The notes: a model not told the origin generated them from the sequence alone. Shown: positions 29,494 to 39,760, counted from the stretch's first letter. The stretch is 64,000 nt of DNA from Shewanella frigidimarina (GCF_003797125.1 NZ_RKKE01000002.1:409661-473660), one strand, 5' to 3'. Numbers and translations are program-made.

Positions 29494-29958
29494 CTACTGC
29501 TTGTGTTTTTTATCATCACGGGTTGTTACACGGATCCCACCATTAGGTAAACGGATCACTTTAACCCCCTGAGCATCTTCTGATACTATGACTTCTTGAT
29601 CAATTTGTTCAGCAGCAACATCTGCATCGTGCTCAACCTTATCAATATCAGTAAGCGGTGCGTCATCTAAAGTACCCGGACCAAACAGCACACTTTGGGG
29701 TTGTTTATTTCCTGCAGACGCTATAATTGCTTGAGTTTGTTCAGGATGCTGAGTTAACCAATTAGCAATATTAGCGGCTTGATCATCGGGTACCATTAAT
29801 AACACTTGAGATGCCGTTAACCGCGCGACATCTTGCTCTAATAACGTCACTTTTTGATGAGCATCAATATACAAACCCGCTAATACTACGATGGCAATAA
29901 AGGATAAAAAAAATCCCAGCATTTGCTTGGTCTGTAATGAGTACTCTGGCTTAGCCAC
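29494..29958 (-). CDS. Uncharacterised single-pass membrane protein between cheB and parC
   Basis: A 154-residue protein I do not recognise. Residues 12-32 form one membrane helix ([19 protein letters not shown]), followed by a short coiled-coil stretch and a region rich in Gln/Ala/Asp. It ends with a basic tail after a motif [18 protein letters not shown]. Its start overlaps the end of cheB by eight bases, and parC follows by 46 bases, so it belongs to the chemotaxis transcript. By orientation rules the bulk is probably periplasmic. A link with array placement or signalling is only suggested by position. Confidence 0.8.
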   Translation of the reverse strand: MAKPEYSLQTKQMLGFFLSFIAIVVLAGLYIDAHQKVTLLEQDVARLTASQVLLMVPDDQAANIANWLTQHPEQTQAIIASAGNKQPQSVLFGPGTLDDAPLTDIDKVEHDADVAAEQIDQEVIVSEDAQGVKVIRLPNGGIRVTTRDDKKHKQ

Positions 29959-31147
29959 GACTAGACTCTTTTAAAATAGCTTCAGCCATATTGTCCAACG
30001 AAATAGAGTGAGTCGAGATACCGGTTGATGCCACAGCTTGAGGCATACCATATACCACACAGCTTGCTTCATCCTGTGCCCAAATAGTGGCACCAACAGA
30101 CTTCAACATTCTGGCACCTTCTCTACCGTCAGCCCCCATTCCGGTTAATACAACCGCTAAAACATCACCGCCAAAAGCTTTGGATGCTGATGCAAAAGTA
30201 ATATCAACACACGGTTTATAGTTCATTTCTTGAGTTCCAGAAATGACTTTAAGTCTTCCAGAAATACCGCTTCGCTCAATCATGAGCTGCATGCCTCCAG
30301 GCGCTAAATAAGCACAACCAGGGCGCATAACATCACCATTTTCGGCTTCTTTTACCTCAATTTTACACAAGGTATTTAAACGAGCTGCAAAAGCTGGAGT
30401 AAACGCCGCAGGCATATGCTGTATCAACACAATAGGATGAGGATAATTTGCTGGAAATGCGGTTAATACTTTCTGTAATGCTACTGGTCCACCGGTTGAA
30501 GTTCCAATGAGTAACAATTTATATTGCTTACCACTGGCCCGAATAGATGATATTGAAGACGTTGTCGGATTAGCGCTATGACGATCTGCCGAGATTGTGG
30601 ATAAACTGGAACGAGTCGCTACTGGCGTTGTTGTGGAAGCCAAACGACTACTTAACGGGCGACGAGGCGTATTTGTCTCTGGAGCAGCAATCGTTGAACG
30701 ACGAGATTCTATTGTTGAAGTAGGTGTTAACGAACTTGACCGATACATCCTACGTCGACCTAACGCTTTAATTCGTTGCTGTAACAAAAGAATCGCATCG
30801 TCTTTATTCGTTGCTATATCTTCAAAACGTTTTGGCAAAAAATCTAATGCGCCGGCTTCTAACGCATCAAGTGTCGCTTTAGCACCATCATGAGTTAATG
30901 ATGAAAACATCAAAATAGGTGTAGGATTATTAGCCATAATTTCACGGACAGCAGTTATACCGTCCATCACAGGCATTTCAATATCCATCGTAATGACTTG
31001 AGGCTTTAATTTTGCAGCCATTTCAACAGCTTCTTTGCCGTTAACGGCAACTGCGACGACTTCGAGATCAGGATCTTGATTGACAATCTCACTGACTCGA
31101 CGTCGAAAAAAGCTAGAATCATCTACAACTAGTACTTTTATGGCCAT
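29951..31147 (-). CDS. cheB: CheB, receptor glutamate methylesterase/glutaminase
   Basis: A 398-residue response regulator that demethylates and deamidates chemoreceptors when phosphorylated by CheA. The receiver domain (1-120) has phosphoacceptor Asp55 in [13 protein letters not shown] Ser/Thr/Arg-rich linker (about 131-207) is longer than in E. coli CheB. The esterase domain has Ser217 in IGTSTGG, His244 in IQHMPAAF and the catalytic Asp region [14 protein letters not shown] precedes the ATG. cheR is not in the window. Confidence 0.96.
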   Translation of the reverse strand: MAIKVLVVDDSSFFRRRVSEIVNQDPDLEVVAVAVNGKEAVEMAAKLKPQVITMDIEMPVMDGITAVREIMANNPTPILMFSSLTHDGAKATLDALEAGALDFLPKRFEDIATNKDDAILLLQQRIKALGRRRMYRSSSLTPTSTIESRRSTIAAPETNTPRRPLSSRLASTTTPVATRSSLSTISADRHSANPTTSSISSIRASGKQYKLLLIGTSTGGPVALQKVLTAFPANYPHPIVLIQHMPAAFTPAFAARLNTLCKIEVKEAENGDVMRPGCAYLAPGGMQLMIERSGISGRLKVISGTQEMNYKPCVDITFASASKAFGGDVLAVVLTGMGADGREGARMLKSVGATIWAQDEASCVVYGMPQAVASTGISTHSISLDNMAEAILKESSRG

Positions 31148-31177
31148 TTAATTCCTTAAATAATGGAACTTTTATTC

Positions 31178-33385
31178 TTATTTTTTGCTTTTAGCGTAAT
31201 GTTTTAGTAGTCCTGGCACATCTAAAATCAGTGCAATACCACCATCGGATGTAATAGTCGCACCCGCCATTCCTGGAGTTCCTTGTAACATACTGCCAAG
31301 CGGTTTAATGACAACTTCTTCTTGGCCTATCAATGCATCAACAACAAAACCAATTTGCATCGTGCCAAGCTGAACAATAACCACATGACCATGCTTTTTA
31401 TCGCCATGTTTAAAGGTTGATTTTTTACTGTGCAGCCAATGTTCTAGGTAGAATAATGGCACGGCCTTATTACGGAAAATTACCGTCAATTGACCGTCTA
31501 CTATATTGGTTTTTGTTAAATCTAAATTAAAGATTTCATTCACACTCGATAATGGTAGTGCAAAAACTTGATTAGACACATCAACCATCAATGTCGGCAT
31601 AATAGCCAAGGTTAATGGCACTTTAATTTCGAGAACCGTGCCCTTACCTTTCATAGAATCAATATAAACAGTACCGTTTAGTTGGTTGATGCGGGTTTTC
31701 ACCACATCCATACCCACTCCACGTCCTGAAATATCTGAAATTTCAACTTTGGTTGAAAATCCTGGGGCAAAAATCAAGTTATAAGCTTCGTTATCGGTCA
31801 TTCTAGAGGCGGCATCTTCATCAAGCACACCACGACTTATCGCGATTTGTTTTAGTTTCTCAGGATCCATTCCCGCGCCATCATCCTCAATTTTAAGCAG
31901 GATATGGTCGCCTTCTTGGCTAGCCGATAAGGTAATTGTACCGGTTCGAGATTTACCACTCGCTTCACGAGTAATCGGCATTTCGATACCGTGATCAACT
32001 GAGTTACGAACCAAGTGGACTAAAGGATCGGCTAATGCCTCAACTAAGTTTTTATCAAGATCGGTGTCTTCACCAATCATGATTAAATCAATTTCTTTAT
32101 TTAAGGTACGAGCTAAATCGCGAACAACACGCGGGAAACGACCAAAAACTTTCTTAATCGGTTGCATGCGGGTTTTCATCACCGCACCTTGTAAATCAGC
32201 CGTAACCAAATCTAGGTTTGCAAGCGCCTTGGACATTTCTTCGTCTTCACGATTAATGCCTAAACTAACCAATCGGTTACGCACTAAAACTAACTCACCG
32301 ACCATATTCATGATTTGATCTAAACGAGCAGTATCAACACGAACTGTTGTTTCGCCTTGTGGGACAGACGCAGCTTTTGCAGGCGTTTTATCTTTTACTG
32401 GCTCAACCTTTGAAGCAACAGCCGGGGCTGATGTCGCTACTGGTTTAGCTATAGGGGCTGGACTCGTTTTTGCTGCTTGTGGAGGTGCGACTGCTTTAGT
32501 CGGTTGAGCTGGAGGAGGCGTTTGCGATTTAGCAACTGGCGCAGTACCTTTTCCGTGTAATTCATCTAAAAGACGTTCAAATTCATCGTCAGTGATTTCA
32601 TCAGAATCAACAAGGGGTTCAACAATAGGCGTTGCAGCAGGCTTAGTTGGAGCTTCAGATTTGGTTTTAGCCTCGAATGAACCTGAGCCATGTAATTCAT
32701 CTAATAATGCTTCAAACTCATCATCAGTGATTTCATCGCTACCACTTGTAGCAGGCTTTGAGTCAATATTGTCTTTTTTTACTTCAGAAGGTTTAGCTGC
32801 AACAGGACTTTTACCCGGACCATGTAAGGCATCAAGCAACGCTTCAAATTCTGACTCATCAATGTCATCAATACTGCCAGTGTCAGACATTTCCGTTGAT
32901 GGAATACTGATATCTTCGACGTATTCAGGCTCACTAAATTCAACAATATTTTCAATTGGTTCCGGTTCATCCGCCGACATTTCTGAAGGTAATGGTGCAC
33001 CCGAACTTAATAATTTGAGTTTAGCAAGTAATGCAGAATCAGCAGGGTCTTGTGATTCTCCCTGTTGAGTTTGAGCAAACATGGAATTAATGGCGTCGAC
33101 CGCTTGCAAAATAATATCCATTAATTCTGCATTTACGCCACGTTTACCGGTGCGTAATAAATCGAACGTGTTTTCTGCTTCATGACATACGTCAACCATC
33201 GGTTTTAGACTTAAAAAACCAGCCCCACCTTTAACTGTATGGAATCCACGGAAAATAGCATTAAGTAAATCACTGTCATCAGGATTATTTTCAAGAGCAA
33301 CTAGCTGCTCCTGTAGAAGCTCTAAAATCTCGCCAGCTTCAATTAAAAAGTCCTGGAGTATCTCTTCATCAACATCAAAAGACAT
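31178..33385 (-). CDS. cheA: CheA, chemotaxis histidine kinase
   Basis: A 735-residue kinase. The P1 phosphotransfer domain has His49 (FHTVKGGAGF). The central part lacks a recognisable classical P2 and instead holds three repeats of an acidic helix motif (DDEFEALLDELHG type) at about 176-189, 217-233 and 262-278. A Pro/Ala-rich linker runs to residue 343. Then come the dimerisation domain (RLDQIMNMVGELV), the ATPase domain with its N-box (HLVRNSVDHGIE) and G-boxes (DDGAGMD, GRGVGMDVV), and the C-terminal CheW-like domain. It lies between cheZ and cheB with AGGAG before the ATG. In Vibrio the corresponding linker binds ParP. Confidence 0.96.
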   Translation of the reverse strand: MSFDVDEEILQDFLIEAGEILELLQEQLVALENNPDDSDLLNAIFRGFHTVKGGAGFLSLKPMVDVCHEAENTFDLLRTGKRGVNAELMDIILQAVDAINSMFAQTQQGESQDPADSALLAKLKLLSSGAPLPSEMSADEPEPIENIVEFSEPEYVEDISIPSTEMSDTGSIDDIDESEFEALLDALHGPGKSPVAAKPSEVKKDNIDSKPATSGSDEITDDEFEALLDELHGSGSFEAKTKSEAPTKPAATPIVEPLVDSDEITDDEFERLLDELHGKGTAPVAKSQTPPPAQPTKAVAPPQAAKTSPAPIAKPVATSAPAVASKVEPVKDKTPAKAASVPQGETTVRVDTARLDQIMNMVGELVLVRNRLVSLGINREDEEMSKALANLDLVTADLQGAVMKTRMQPIKKVFGRFPRVVRDLARTLNKEIDLIMIGEDTDLDKNLVEALADPLVHLVRNSVDHGIEMPITREASGKSRTGTITLSASQEGDHILLKIEDDGAGMDPEKLKQIAISRGVLDEDAASRMTDNEAYNLIFAPGFSTKVEISDISGRGVGMDVVKTRINQLNGTVYIDSMKGKGTVLEIKVPLTLAIMPTLMVDVSNQVFALPLSSVNEIFNLDLTKTNIVDGQLTVIFRNKAVPLFYLEHWLHSKKSTFKHGDKKHGHVVIVQLGTMQIGFVVDALIGQEEVVIKPLGSMLQGTPGMAGATITSDGGIALILDVPGLLKHYAKSKK

Positions 33386-33400
33386 TAAATTGACTCCTAA

Positions 33401-34138
33401 TTAGAAACCCAGACTTGATAGCAGATCGTCTACTTCATCTTGACCTGTCACCACATCTTCACGCAGTTCAGCATGCATGATGGGACCTTCTGCTTCTATT
33501 TTATTTTCGTTTATAGTTGGCGATGATTCGGTAGTATGATCACCGAATACCGTTAGCATTGAGACCAAATTACTTTCTACTTCACGAACCAAATCAATCA
33601 CTCGACGGATCATCTGCCCCGTCAAATCTTGGAAGTCTTGCGCCATCAAAATTTCATTTAATAACTCGCGAAGACGATTAGAATCATTTTCACTATGTAA
33701 CATAAACTGCTGAACATCATGACAAAGTGACTTAAACTCACCCATTTCAATGTCACGACGCATCAATTTATCCCACATTGGCGTCACTGATTGTATATTG
33801 CTAATGATGGTATCGGCCAAAGGTAGACATTCTTCAACTGCATCCATAGTTTTATTTGCAGCTTGTTCTGTCATGTCGATAACATAATTCAATCTTTCTT
33901 TAGCATCTGGTATTTCAGTATTAGCTAATTCAGATAAACGGTTATCAACTTGAAAATCTTTTAGTGCGCTATGGAGTTGTCGAGTTAGCTTACCGACCTC
34001 TTCAAAAAGCTCACGCTGCAATGGCGTAGCAAGCTCTCTGATCATTTCATCGGCTTTATCTTGTTGACCCAAGGTAAGCAATTCAACAAGTTCTTGGGCC
34101 TGTTCGAGGGTGATTAACCCCGATATTGATGCCTGCAT
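33401..34138 (-). CDS. cheZ: CheZ, CheY-phosphate phosphatase
   Basis: A 245-residue helical protein. The catalytic glutamine lies in QDFQDLTGQMIRRVIDLV, and the C-terminal tail DEVDDLLSSLGF is the CheY-binding helix. A long helical hairpin fills the middle. It sits 13 bases after cheY with AAGGA six bases before the ATG, an arrangement that pairs signal and phosphatase. Confidence 0.95.
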   Translation of the reverse strand: MQASISGLITLEQAQELVELLTLGQQDKADEMIRELATPLQRELFEEVGKLTRQLHSALKDFQVDNRLSELANTEIPDAKERLNYVIDMTEQAANKTMDAVEECLPLADTIISNIQSVTPMWDKLMRRDIEMGEFKSLCHDVQQFMLHSENDSNRLRELLNEILMAQDFQDLTGQMIRRVIDLVREVESNLVSMLTVFGDHTTESSPTINENKIEAEGPIMHAELREDVVTGQDEVDDLLSSLGF

Positions 34139-34151
34139 GACTTATCCTTGC

Positions 34152-34535
34152 TTATGCGAGTCGTTCAAAGATTTTATCTAACTTTTCTTTTAACGTAGCT
34201 GCGGTAAAAGGTTTTACTACATAACCATTTACACCGGCTTGCGCGGCAGCAATAATCTGTTCACGCTTAGCTTCTGCAGTTACCATTAGCACAGGTAAAT
34301 GCTTTAACGAATCATCTGCACGGATTGCTCTAAGTAAGTCAATACCTTGCATTCCAGGCATATTCCAGTCTGTTACCACAAAATCAAAATCGCCTTTTTG
34401 TAACATAGGTAGGGCTGTTGAGCCATCATCTGCTTCTTGGGTATTATTAAATCCCAAATCTCGCAACAAGTTCTTAATGATACGCCTCATTGTTGAAAAA
34501 TCGTCAACAATAAGAATCTTCATATTCTTGTCCAA
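34152..34535 (-). CDS. cheY: CheY, chemotaxis response regulator
   Basis: A 127-residue single-domain receiver that binds the FliM/FliN switch when phosphorylated. Asp11 and Asp12 in [11 protein letters not shown], phosphoacceptor Asp56 in [12 protein letters not shown], the conserved Thr in VTAEAKR and the Lys in YVVKPFT are all present. The frame is open for 20 further codons upstream. A TTG at 34535 is preferred because a strong GGAGGA site lies a few bases before it; the first ATG (34523) is 16 bases from that site. Upstream codons overlap fliA. Confidence 0.94.
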   Translation of the reverse strand: MDKNMKILIVDDFSTMRRIIKNLLRDLGFNNTQEADDGSTALPMLQKGDFDFVVTDWNMPGMQGIDLLRAIRADDSLKHLPVLMVTAEAKREQIIAAAQAGVNGYVVKPFTAATLKEKLDKIFERLA

Positions 34536-34579
34536 GGTTTCCTCCGGTGAGCTGACACTCGTTTGCTCTAGATAAGTTA

Positions 34580-35299
34580 TTATTCTTGTGTCCAATGCTT
34601 GAGCTTCGCTTTTAATCTGAGCATTGCCTGACTTAATATCTGGCTTACTCGCGATTCGCTAACTTCAAGGATGGCACCGATTTCTTTTAAATTTAATGCT
34701 TCGTCGTAATATAACGACAACACTAATGCATCTCTTTCTGGCAATGTCTTAATTGCTTCAACCAATGCAGATTGGAATTGAATTTCAGCAAGCGAGTCAA
34801 AGGTTTCATCTGGTGATTCGTTATCTGTGATTAACACATCTTGCGAAACACCAAGATCTTCTATGCCTATGATTTTACCAACAGAAACATCATTTAAGAT
34901 ATGATGGTACTCATCGAGCGACATATCAAGTTTTTCAGCAATTTCTGTATCGTTGGCATCTCTTCCAAGCAGTTGCCCCAATTCATCAATTGCATGTGCT
35001 ACTAGACGATTATTACGATGAACTGAGCGCGGAACCCAGTCACCACGGCGAATTTCATCAATCATTGCACCACGAATTCTGATGCCAGCAAAGGTTTCAA
35101 ACTTAGCCCCTTTACTATTATCAAATTTAGAAGAGGCCTCAAGTAACCCCATCATCCCTGCTTGTAATAAATCATCAAGTTGCACCGATGCTGGTAATCT
35201 TGCCAGCATATGATGAGCAATTCTTTTTACCAACGGTGCATACTGTTCAACAATAGACGTTTTGTTATCGAACTGAGTATACGCTGCGGCTTTATTCAC
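34580..35299 (-). CDS. fliA: FliA, sigma-28 factor for late flagellar genes
   Basis: A 239-residue flagellar sigma factor. Region 2 ([47 protein letters not shown]), region 3 and region 4 ([40 protein letters not shown]) are all evident. GTG at 35299 is chosen because it gives the family N-terminus ([11 protein letters not shown]) and follows AAGGA by about eight bases; an upstream ATG would overlap flhG by 56 bases. It overlaps the flhG stop by eight bases. It should transcribe the flagellin promoter at 63288-63314. Confidence 0.94.
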   Translation of the reverse strand: MNKAAAYTQFDNKTSIVEQYAPLVKRIAHHMLARLPASVQLDDLLQAGMMGLLEASSKFDNSKGAKFETFAGIRIRGAMIDEIRRGDWVPRSVHRNNRLVAHAIDELGQLLGRDANDTEIAEKLDMSLDEYHHILNDVSVGKIIGIEDLGVSQDVLITDNESPDETFDSLAEIQFQSALVEAIKTLPERDALVLSLYYDEALNLKEIGAILEVSESRVSQILSQAMLRLKAKLKHWTQE

Positions 35300-36173
35300 T
35301 CGTTCTTCCTTCTTGTATCGGCTTACGTTGTACAAGACGTTCAACAAAAAATTCTAAATGACCACCAGGCTGTTGTGGAACTGGCCAAGTCATAATTTTG
35401 TTGGCTAATCCATGATAAGCAATAGCTGAAGGAGACTTAGGATACGCTTCAACAACTAACTTTTGCTTACGAACAGCTTTACGTAAATTTTCATCAAATG
35501 GTATTGTTGCCACTAATTCTAAAGCAACATCTAAAAATCTATCAGTCACTTTACTGAGTTTAGCAAATAATTCCATACCTTCTCGAAGACTACGAACCAT
35601 ATTTGCCACAATTTTGAAGTGGAACACACCATGTTCACGACTTAATATTTTAATTAGCGCATAAGCATCAGTAATTGATGTTGGTTCGTCGCAAACGACT
35701 ATCAATACATCCTGTGATGCACGAGAAAAACTCAGCACCATGTCTGAAATACCCGCGGCAGTGTCTACAATTAAAATGTCGAACTGAGTACGCATTTCAC
35801 TAAATGCACGGATAAGTCCAGCGTGTTGCGCTGGCGATAACTCAACCATCGCTTGAGAACCAGATGTGGCAGGAACAATACCAATACCTTTAGGTCCGCG
35901 TACAATGATGTCATCTAATTCGGCATCTCCAGACAAAACATGAGATAAATTTTTCTCAGCACGTATCCCAAGCATGACATCGACGTTGGCTAAACCTAAA
36001 TCGGCATCAAGCACTAATACGCGTTTGCCTTTTTCAGCTAGTGCTACCGCAGTATTAATTGACACACTGGTTTTGCCCACTCCGCCTTTACCACCGGATA
36101 CGGCAATTACTTTAACTTTATCGTTATTTGGTTGATTCATCATACGTAAACCACTTGCTTGATCCCGAGTCAT
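35292..36173 (-). CDS. flhG: FlhG (FleN), MinD-like regulator of flagellar number
   Basis: A MinD/ParA-type ATPase of about 293 residues that limits polar flagella to one, by acting on FlhF and the FlrA regulator. The deviant Walker motif is SGGKGGVGKTSVSIN, with DADLGLANVDVMLG and VDTAAGIS further on. It ends with a conserved tail LEFFVERLV. The frame is open to 36245, but starting at 36173 places the ATG just after the flhF stop and gives the usual N-terminus (MTRDQASGLRMMNQP). Upstream Met codons inside flhF are possible but less likely. Confidence 0.93.
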   Translation of the reverse strand: MTRDQASGLRMMNQPNNDKVKVIAVSGGKGGVGKTSVSINTAVALAEKGKRVLVLDADLGLANVDVMLGIRAEKNLSHVLSGDAELDDIIVRGPKGIGIVPATSGSQAMVELSPAQHAGLIRAFSEMRTQFDILIVDTAAGISDMVLSFSRASQDVLIVVCDEPTSITDAYALIKILSREHGVFHFKIVANMVRSLREGMELFAKLSKVTDRFLDVALELVATIPFDENLRKAVRKQKLVVEAYPKSPSAIAYHGLANKIMTWPVPQQPGGHLEFFVERLVQRKPIQEGRTSE

Positions 36174-36177
36174 ATCT

Positions 36178-37563
36178 TTACTCAAATGCATAGGCTGTGT
36201 CATTAGACCACACTGTGTCTTGTGACGATTGTTGTTCTGTTTCATTTAACGCCGCGAGAGCCTTCTTAGCCAACTCTAACGTATCTGCCACTTTCATGTC
36301 CTCAGGAACACGTTGACCGTCAGTAACATAGCTCAATGGTAACTCATTTTGAATCAATACGCTCAATGCACCTGCAATTGATATCGATTCATCTAACTTT
36401 GTTAAAATCGCACCGGCTAATGGAATTCGTTTAAAATGTTCTACAGCATCTTGTAACACACGACGTTGGCCAGTCGCTGATAAGACTAAGTAGCTCCGTA
36501 TTGGGATCCTACTATTTGCTGTTAAATTGTCTAATTGCTGATATAAGCGCATATCACGCTGCCCCATACCTGCCGTATCAATTAATACTAACTTACGATT
36601 TCTAAATTGATATAAAATTTGTTCTAATTCGGTTAAATCATGTGCTTGCTTAACCGGACAGCCCATTATTTTGCCATAAGTCGCTAATTGCTCATAGGCA
36701 CCAATACGATAATGGTCAGTGGTAATCAATGCTACCTGCTCTGGGCCATGATGGGCGGCAAATCGAGCGGCTATCTTAGCTAAAGAAGTTGTTTTACCGA
36801 CACCAGTTGGGCCAACAAACGCCACAACACCACCACGTTTGACAATGTCATCGCCTTGATTATCGAGTAAATTGGCTAAACTTTGTGGTAAAGCTCTTAC
36901 TAAATCTGCTGGAGTGTAGTGTTGACTTAACCCAGCTAGTTTAGCAGCAACTGCTGGAGAAAACTCTGCTGCAATCAATTTACTTTCTAACATTGCGCCG
37001 ACAGGATCGGTACGCTTTTTTTGGTCTTTCATCAACGATGAAACTTGATGGGTCAATAAGTTACGCAATGAAGCCATTTCTTCGCGCAGTGCATCCATGT
37101 CAGCAGATTGATTTTTATTGGTTTTTTTAACTTGCTCTGGTGCCGCTTGCGATTGAAAAGTTGATGCTGGTTTAGCAGATTTTGCCCCTTGTAATTGGCG
37201 GGCCCATTCTGGTAAATCTGGTTCATCTTGGCTCACAGACATTTGTTGTGTCATGCGATTATGTTGTTTTTGGAGTAATGCTTGTAAAGAATCAGCCTCA
37301 GGAGGTGGGTTCACCTTTGATTGGGCTTTCATAGCAGGCTTAGTGCCTAATGACACTCGATCGTCACTGACATCCATAAAACCAGTTGTCGGCGCTTGTG
37401 ATGCGATCGCAGCTTTAGGTTCATCATAATCTACAGCAGCGACAATTTCGATTCCGCCAGTGACTTTTTTATTTGACATAATGACAGCGTCAGAACCCAA
37501 GGTTTCTTTTACTTGAGCCAATGCCGCGCGCATATCTTTGGCAAAAAATCGTTTAATTTTCAC
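36178..37563 (-). CDS. flhF: FlhF, SRP-type GTPase setting polar flagellar position
   Basis: A 461-residue protein with an N-terminal basic region (MKIKRFFAKDMRAALAQVKE), a variable linker, and N and G domains of the SRP GTPase family. GPTGVGKTTSLAKIAARF (near residue 250) is the P-loop, with LIDTAGMGQRD and LTKLDES as G3 and G4. FlhF marks the pole where the flagellum is built and recruits FliF/FliG. GTG start with AGAGG seven bases upstream; 29 bases after flhA. Confidence 0.95.
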   Translation of the reverse strand: MKIKRFFAKDMRAALAQVKETLGSDAVIMSNKKVTGGIEIVAAVDYDEPKAAIASQAPTTGFMDVSDDRVSLGTKPAMKAQSKVNPPPEADSLQALLQKQHNRMTQQMSVSQDEPDLPEWARQLQGAKSAKPASTFQSQAAPEQVKKTNKNQSADMDALREEMASLRNLLTHQVSSLMKDQKKRTDPVGAMLESKLIAAEFSPAVAAKLAGLSQHYTPADLVRALPQSLANLLDNQGDDIVKRGGVVAFVGPTGVGKTTSLAKIAARFAAHHGPEQVALITTDHYRIGAYEQLATYGKIMGCPVKQAHDLTELEQILYQFRNRKLVLIDTAGMGQRDMRLYQQLDNLTANSRIPIRSYLVLSATGQRRVLQDAVEHFKRIPLAGAILTKLDESISIAGALSVLIQNELPLSYVTDGQRVPEDMKVADTLELAKKALAALNETEQQSSQDTVWSNDTAYAFE

Positions 37564-37592
37564 TTATGCACCTCTATAAACTGACGTTATCA

Positions 37593-39692
37593 CTATTGGC
37601 CTACTGCAGAAACAATTCTAATTTGTTTCTCGTCCGGGATTTCTTGATAAGAAATCACTCGTAAATTTGGAATAGTGTATTTAACAAATCTTGACAGCGT
37701 TGACCTAAGCATACCCGATGTCAATAAAATGGCTGGTTGCCCTACCATTTCTTGCTTCTGTGCAACGTCTAATAATGACTGCTGCATGCGTTCTGCGAGA
37801 CCAGGTTCAATATTAGGTCCTTCACCGCCAGTCGCCTGCATAGACTTATGCAACATCTGTTCCAACTCTGGCGCCAATGTTATGACGGGAATTTCGAGTT
37901 CTGGTCCTGAGATTTCTTGCACTATCATACGTTTTAACGCTATACGTACTGCTGCCGTTAATACTTCTGTGTCATTGCTCTTAGTACCGTACTCTAACAA
38001 TGTCTGCACAATGGTGCGTAAATCTCGTACCGATACCCCTTCGTTAAGTAAGTTCTGCATCACTTTAACAACGGATCCCAGAGGCATAACATCTGGTACA
38101 AAGCCATCCACTAATTTAGGAGAGTTCTTGGCAAGCATATCCATTAACTGTTGTACTTCTTCATAACCTAATAGTTTGGCAGCATTATTACTCAGTAACT
38201 GGCTTATGTGAGTTGCTACAACCGTTGCAGTATCGACTACGGTATAACCTAATGTTTGTGCATGTTCACGTTGCTCTGGCGCTATCCACACCGCCTCTAA
38301 ACCAAAAGCTGGATCACGAGTTTCAATACCGTCTAGCTTACCGTAAACTTGGCCTGGATTAATCGCTAATTCACAATCATGTCTAACTTCAGCCTCACCT
38401 ACCACTACACCCATTAATGAAATGCGATACGCATTAGGTGATAAATCTAGATTGTCACGAATATGTACCGCAGGCACTAAAAAACCTAATTCTTGTGACA
38501 GTTTTTTACGTACGCCTTTGATTCTGCCTAATAATTCACCACCTTGAGACTTATCAACCAGCGGAATTAAGCGATATCCGACTTCAAGACCAATAGTATC
38601 AACATGACGCACATCGTCCCAGCTTAAATCTTTAGGTTCTTTATCCTTGCTCTCAACCGGCCCTTTAGTCGCTAACGTTAGTGCAGCTTGCTTTTTGTCA
38701 ACATTACGCTTGTAAATAAAGTACGCAGCACCAGCGGTAATAAATGCAAATGTCAAAAACGCAACATGAGGCATACCAGGCACAATACCCATAATAAAGA
38801 GTAACCCTGCTGCAATGGCTAATGATTTATGACTGTCAAACATCTGACTGAACATCATTTGGCCCATATCGCCAGACTCGTTTTGACGAGTTACCATTAA
38901 GGCCGCGGCAATAGACAGCAATAAACCGGGAATTTGCGCAACTAAACCATCACCGATGGTTAGTAAGGTATAAATTTCAACCGCGCTAGAAAAGTCTAAT
39001 CCATGCTGGATCATACCAATCACAAATCCACCAATCATATTGATGACTAAGATCATGATCCCTGCTATGGCATCACCTTTAACAAACTTTGAAGCACCAT
39101 CCATCGCACCATAGAAGTCAGCTTCTCGAGTCACTTCGGCGCGGCGAATACGTGCTTGGTCTTGGGTTAATGTGCCAGCATTTAAATCTGCATCAATGGC
39201 CATTTGCTTACCCGGCATTGCATCTAAGGTAAAACGAGCGCTCACCTCAGCAATACGCCCCGCACCTTTAGTTACCACAGCAAAGTTAATGATAATAAGA
39301 ATAATGAACACCACTAAACCAACGGCATAATTGCCGCCAATGACCACTGAACCAAACGCTTCAATAACTTTACCCGCAGCGGCACCACCATTATGGCCTT
39401 CAAGCAATACAATACGGGTAGAGGCGACGTTTAGGGCAAGTCTTAGTAACGTTGCAATTAATAATACGGTAGGGAAAGCAGCAAAATCGAGTGGTCTGTC
39501 AGCATAAATAGCAACTAAGAGTACAACTAAAGCCAACGCAATATTGAATGAAAACAGAATATCTAGCAAAAAAGCAGGAATGGGTAAAACGACCATGCCT
39601 AACGCAGCAAGTACTAATAAAGGTGTTCCGATCCCTTTAAAAGTAGATACTTTCATTTGTTTCATTTGGCCAAAAGCTGCTTTTGCATCCAT
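37593..39692 (-). CDS. flhA: FlhA, flagellar type III export gate protein
   Basis: A 699-residue membrane component of the flagellar export apparatus. The N-terminal half has about eight membrane segments and the FHIPEP-type cytoplasmic loop (SARFTLDAMPGKQMAIDADLN). The C-terminal cytoplasmic half is a chaperone-substrate docking domain ending in YQEIPDEKQIRIVSAVGQ. Full length. A sigma-54 site lies about 70 bases upstream, so it begins a new transcription unit that runs on to cheW. Confidence 0.97.
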   Translation of the reverse strand: MDAKAAFGQMKQMKVSTFKGIGTPLLVLAALGMVVLPIPAFLLDILFSFNIALALVVLLVAIYADRPLDFAAFPTVLLIATLLRLALNVASTRIVLLEGHNGGAAAGKVIEAFGSVVIGGNYAVGLVVFIILIIINFAVVTKGAGRIAEVSARFTLDAMPGKQMAIDADLNAGTLTQDQARIRRAEVTREADFYGAMDGASKFVKGDAIAGIMILVINMIGGFVIGMIQHGLDFSSAVEIYTLLTIGDGLVAQIPGLLLSIAAALMVTRQNESGDMGQMMFSQMFDSHKSLAIAAGLLFIMGIVPGMPHVAFLTFAFITAGAAYFIYKRNVDKKQAALTLATKGPVESKDKEPKDLSWDDVRHVDTIGLEVGYRLIPLVDKSQGGELLGRIKGVRKKLSQELGFLVPAVHIRDNLDLSPNAYRISLMGVVVGEAEVRHDCELAINPGQVYGKLDGIETRDPAFGLEAVWIAPEQREHAQTLGYTVVDTATVVATHISQLLSNNAAKLLGYEEVQQLMDMLAKNSPKLVDGFVPDVMPLGSVVKVMQNLLNEGVSVRDLRTIVQTLLEYGTKSNDTEVLTAAVRIALKRMIVQEISGPELEIPVITLAPELEQMLHKSMQATGGEGPNIEPGLAERMQQSLLDVAQKQEMVGQPAILLTSGMLRSTLSRFVKYTIPNLRVISYQEIPDEKQIRIVSAVGQ

Positions 39693-39760
39693 ATTAAGAT
39701 GAACCCTTTATGTCAGATCACGGCGTCAATGGACTATTATTTGACGCGAATAGACATACA

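Noticed and set aside
32592..33068. 158-codon open frame antisense to cheA
   Set aside because: It lies opposite the repetitive acidic/Pro/Ala linker of cheA, whose composition opens other frames; Ser-rich product, no ribosome site, no family resemblance.
37675..38166. 163-codon open frame antisense to flhA
   Set aside because: Opposite a well-conserved flhA region; Cys/Ser-rich, no start signal.
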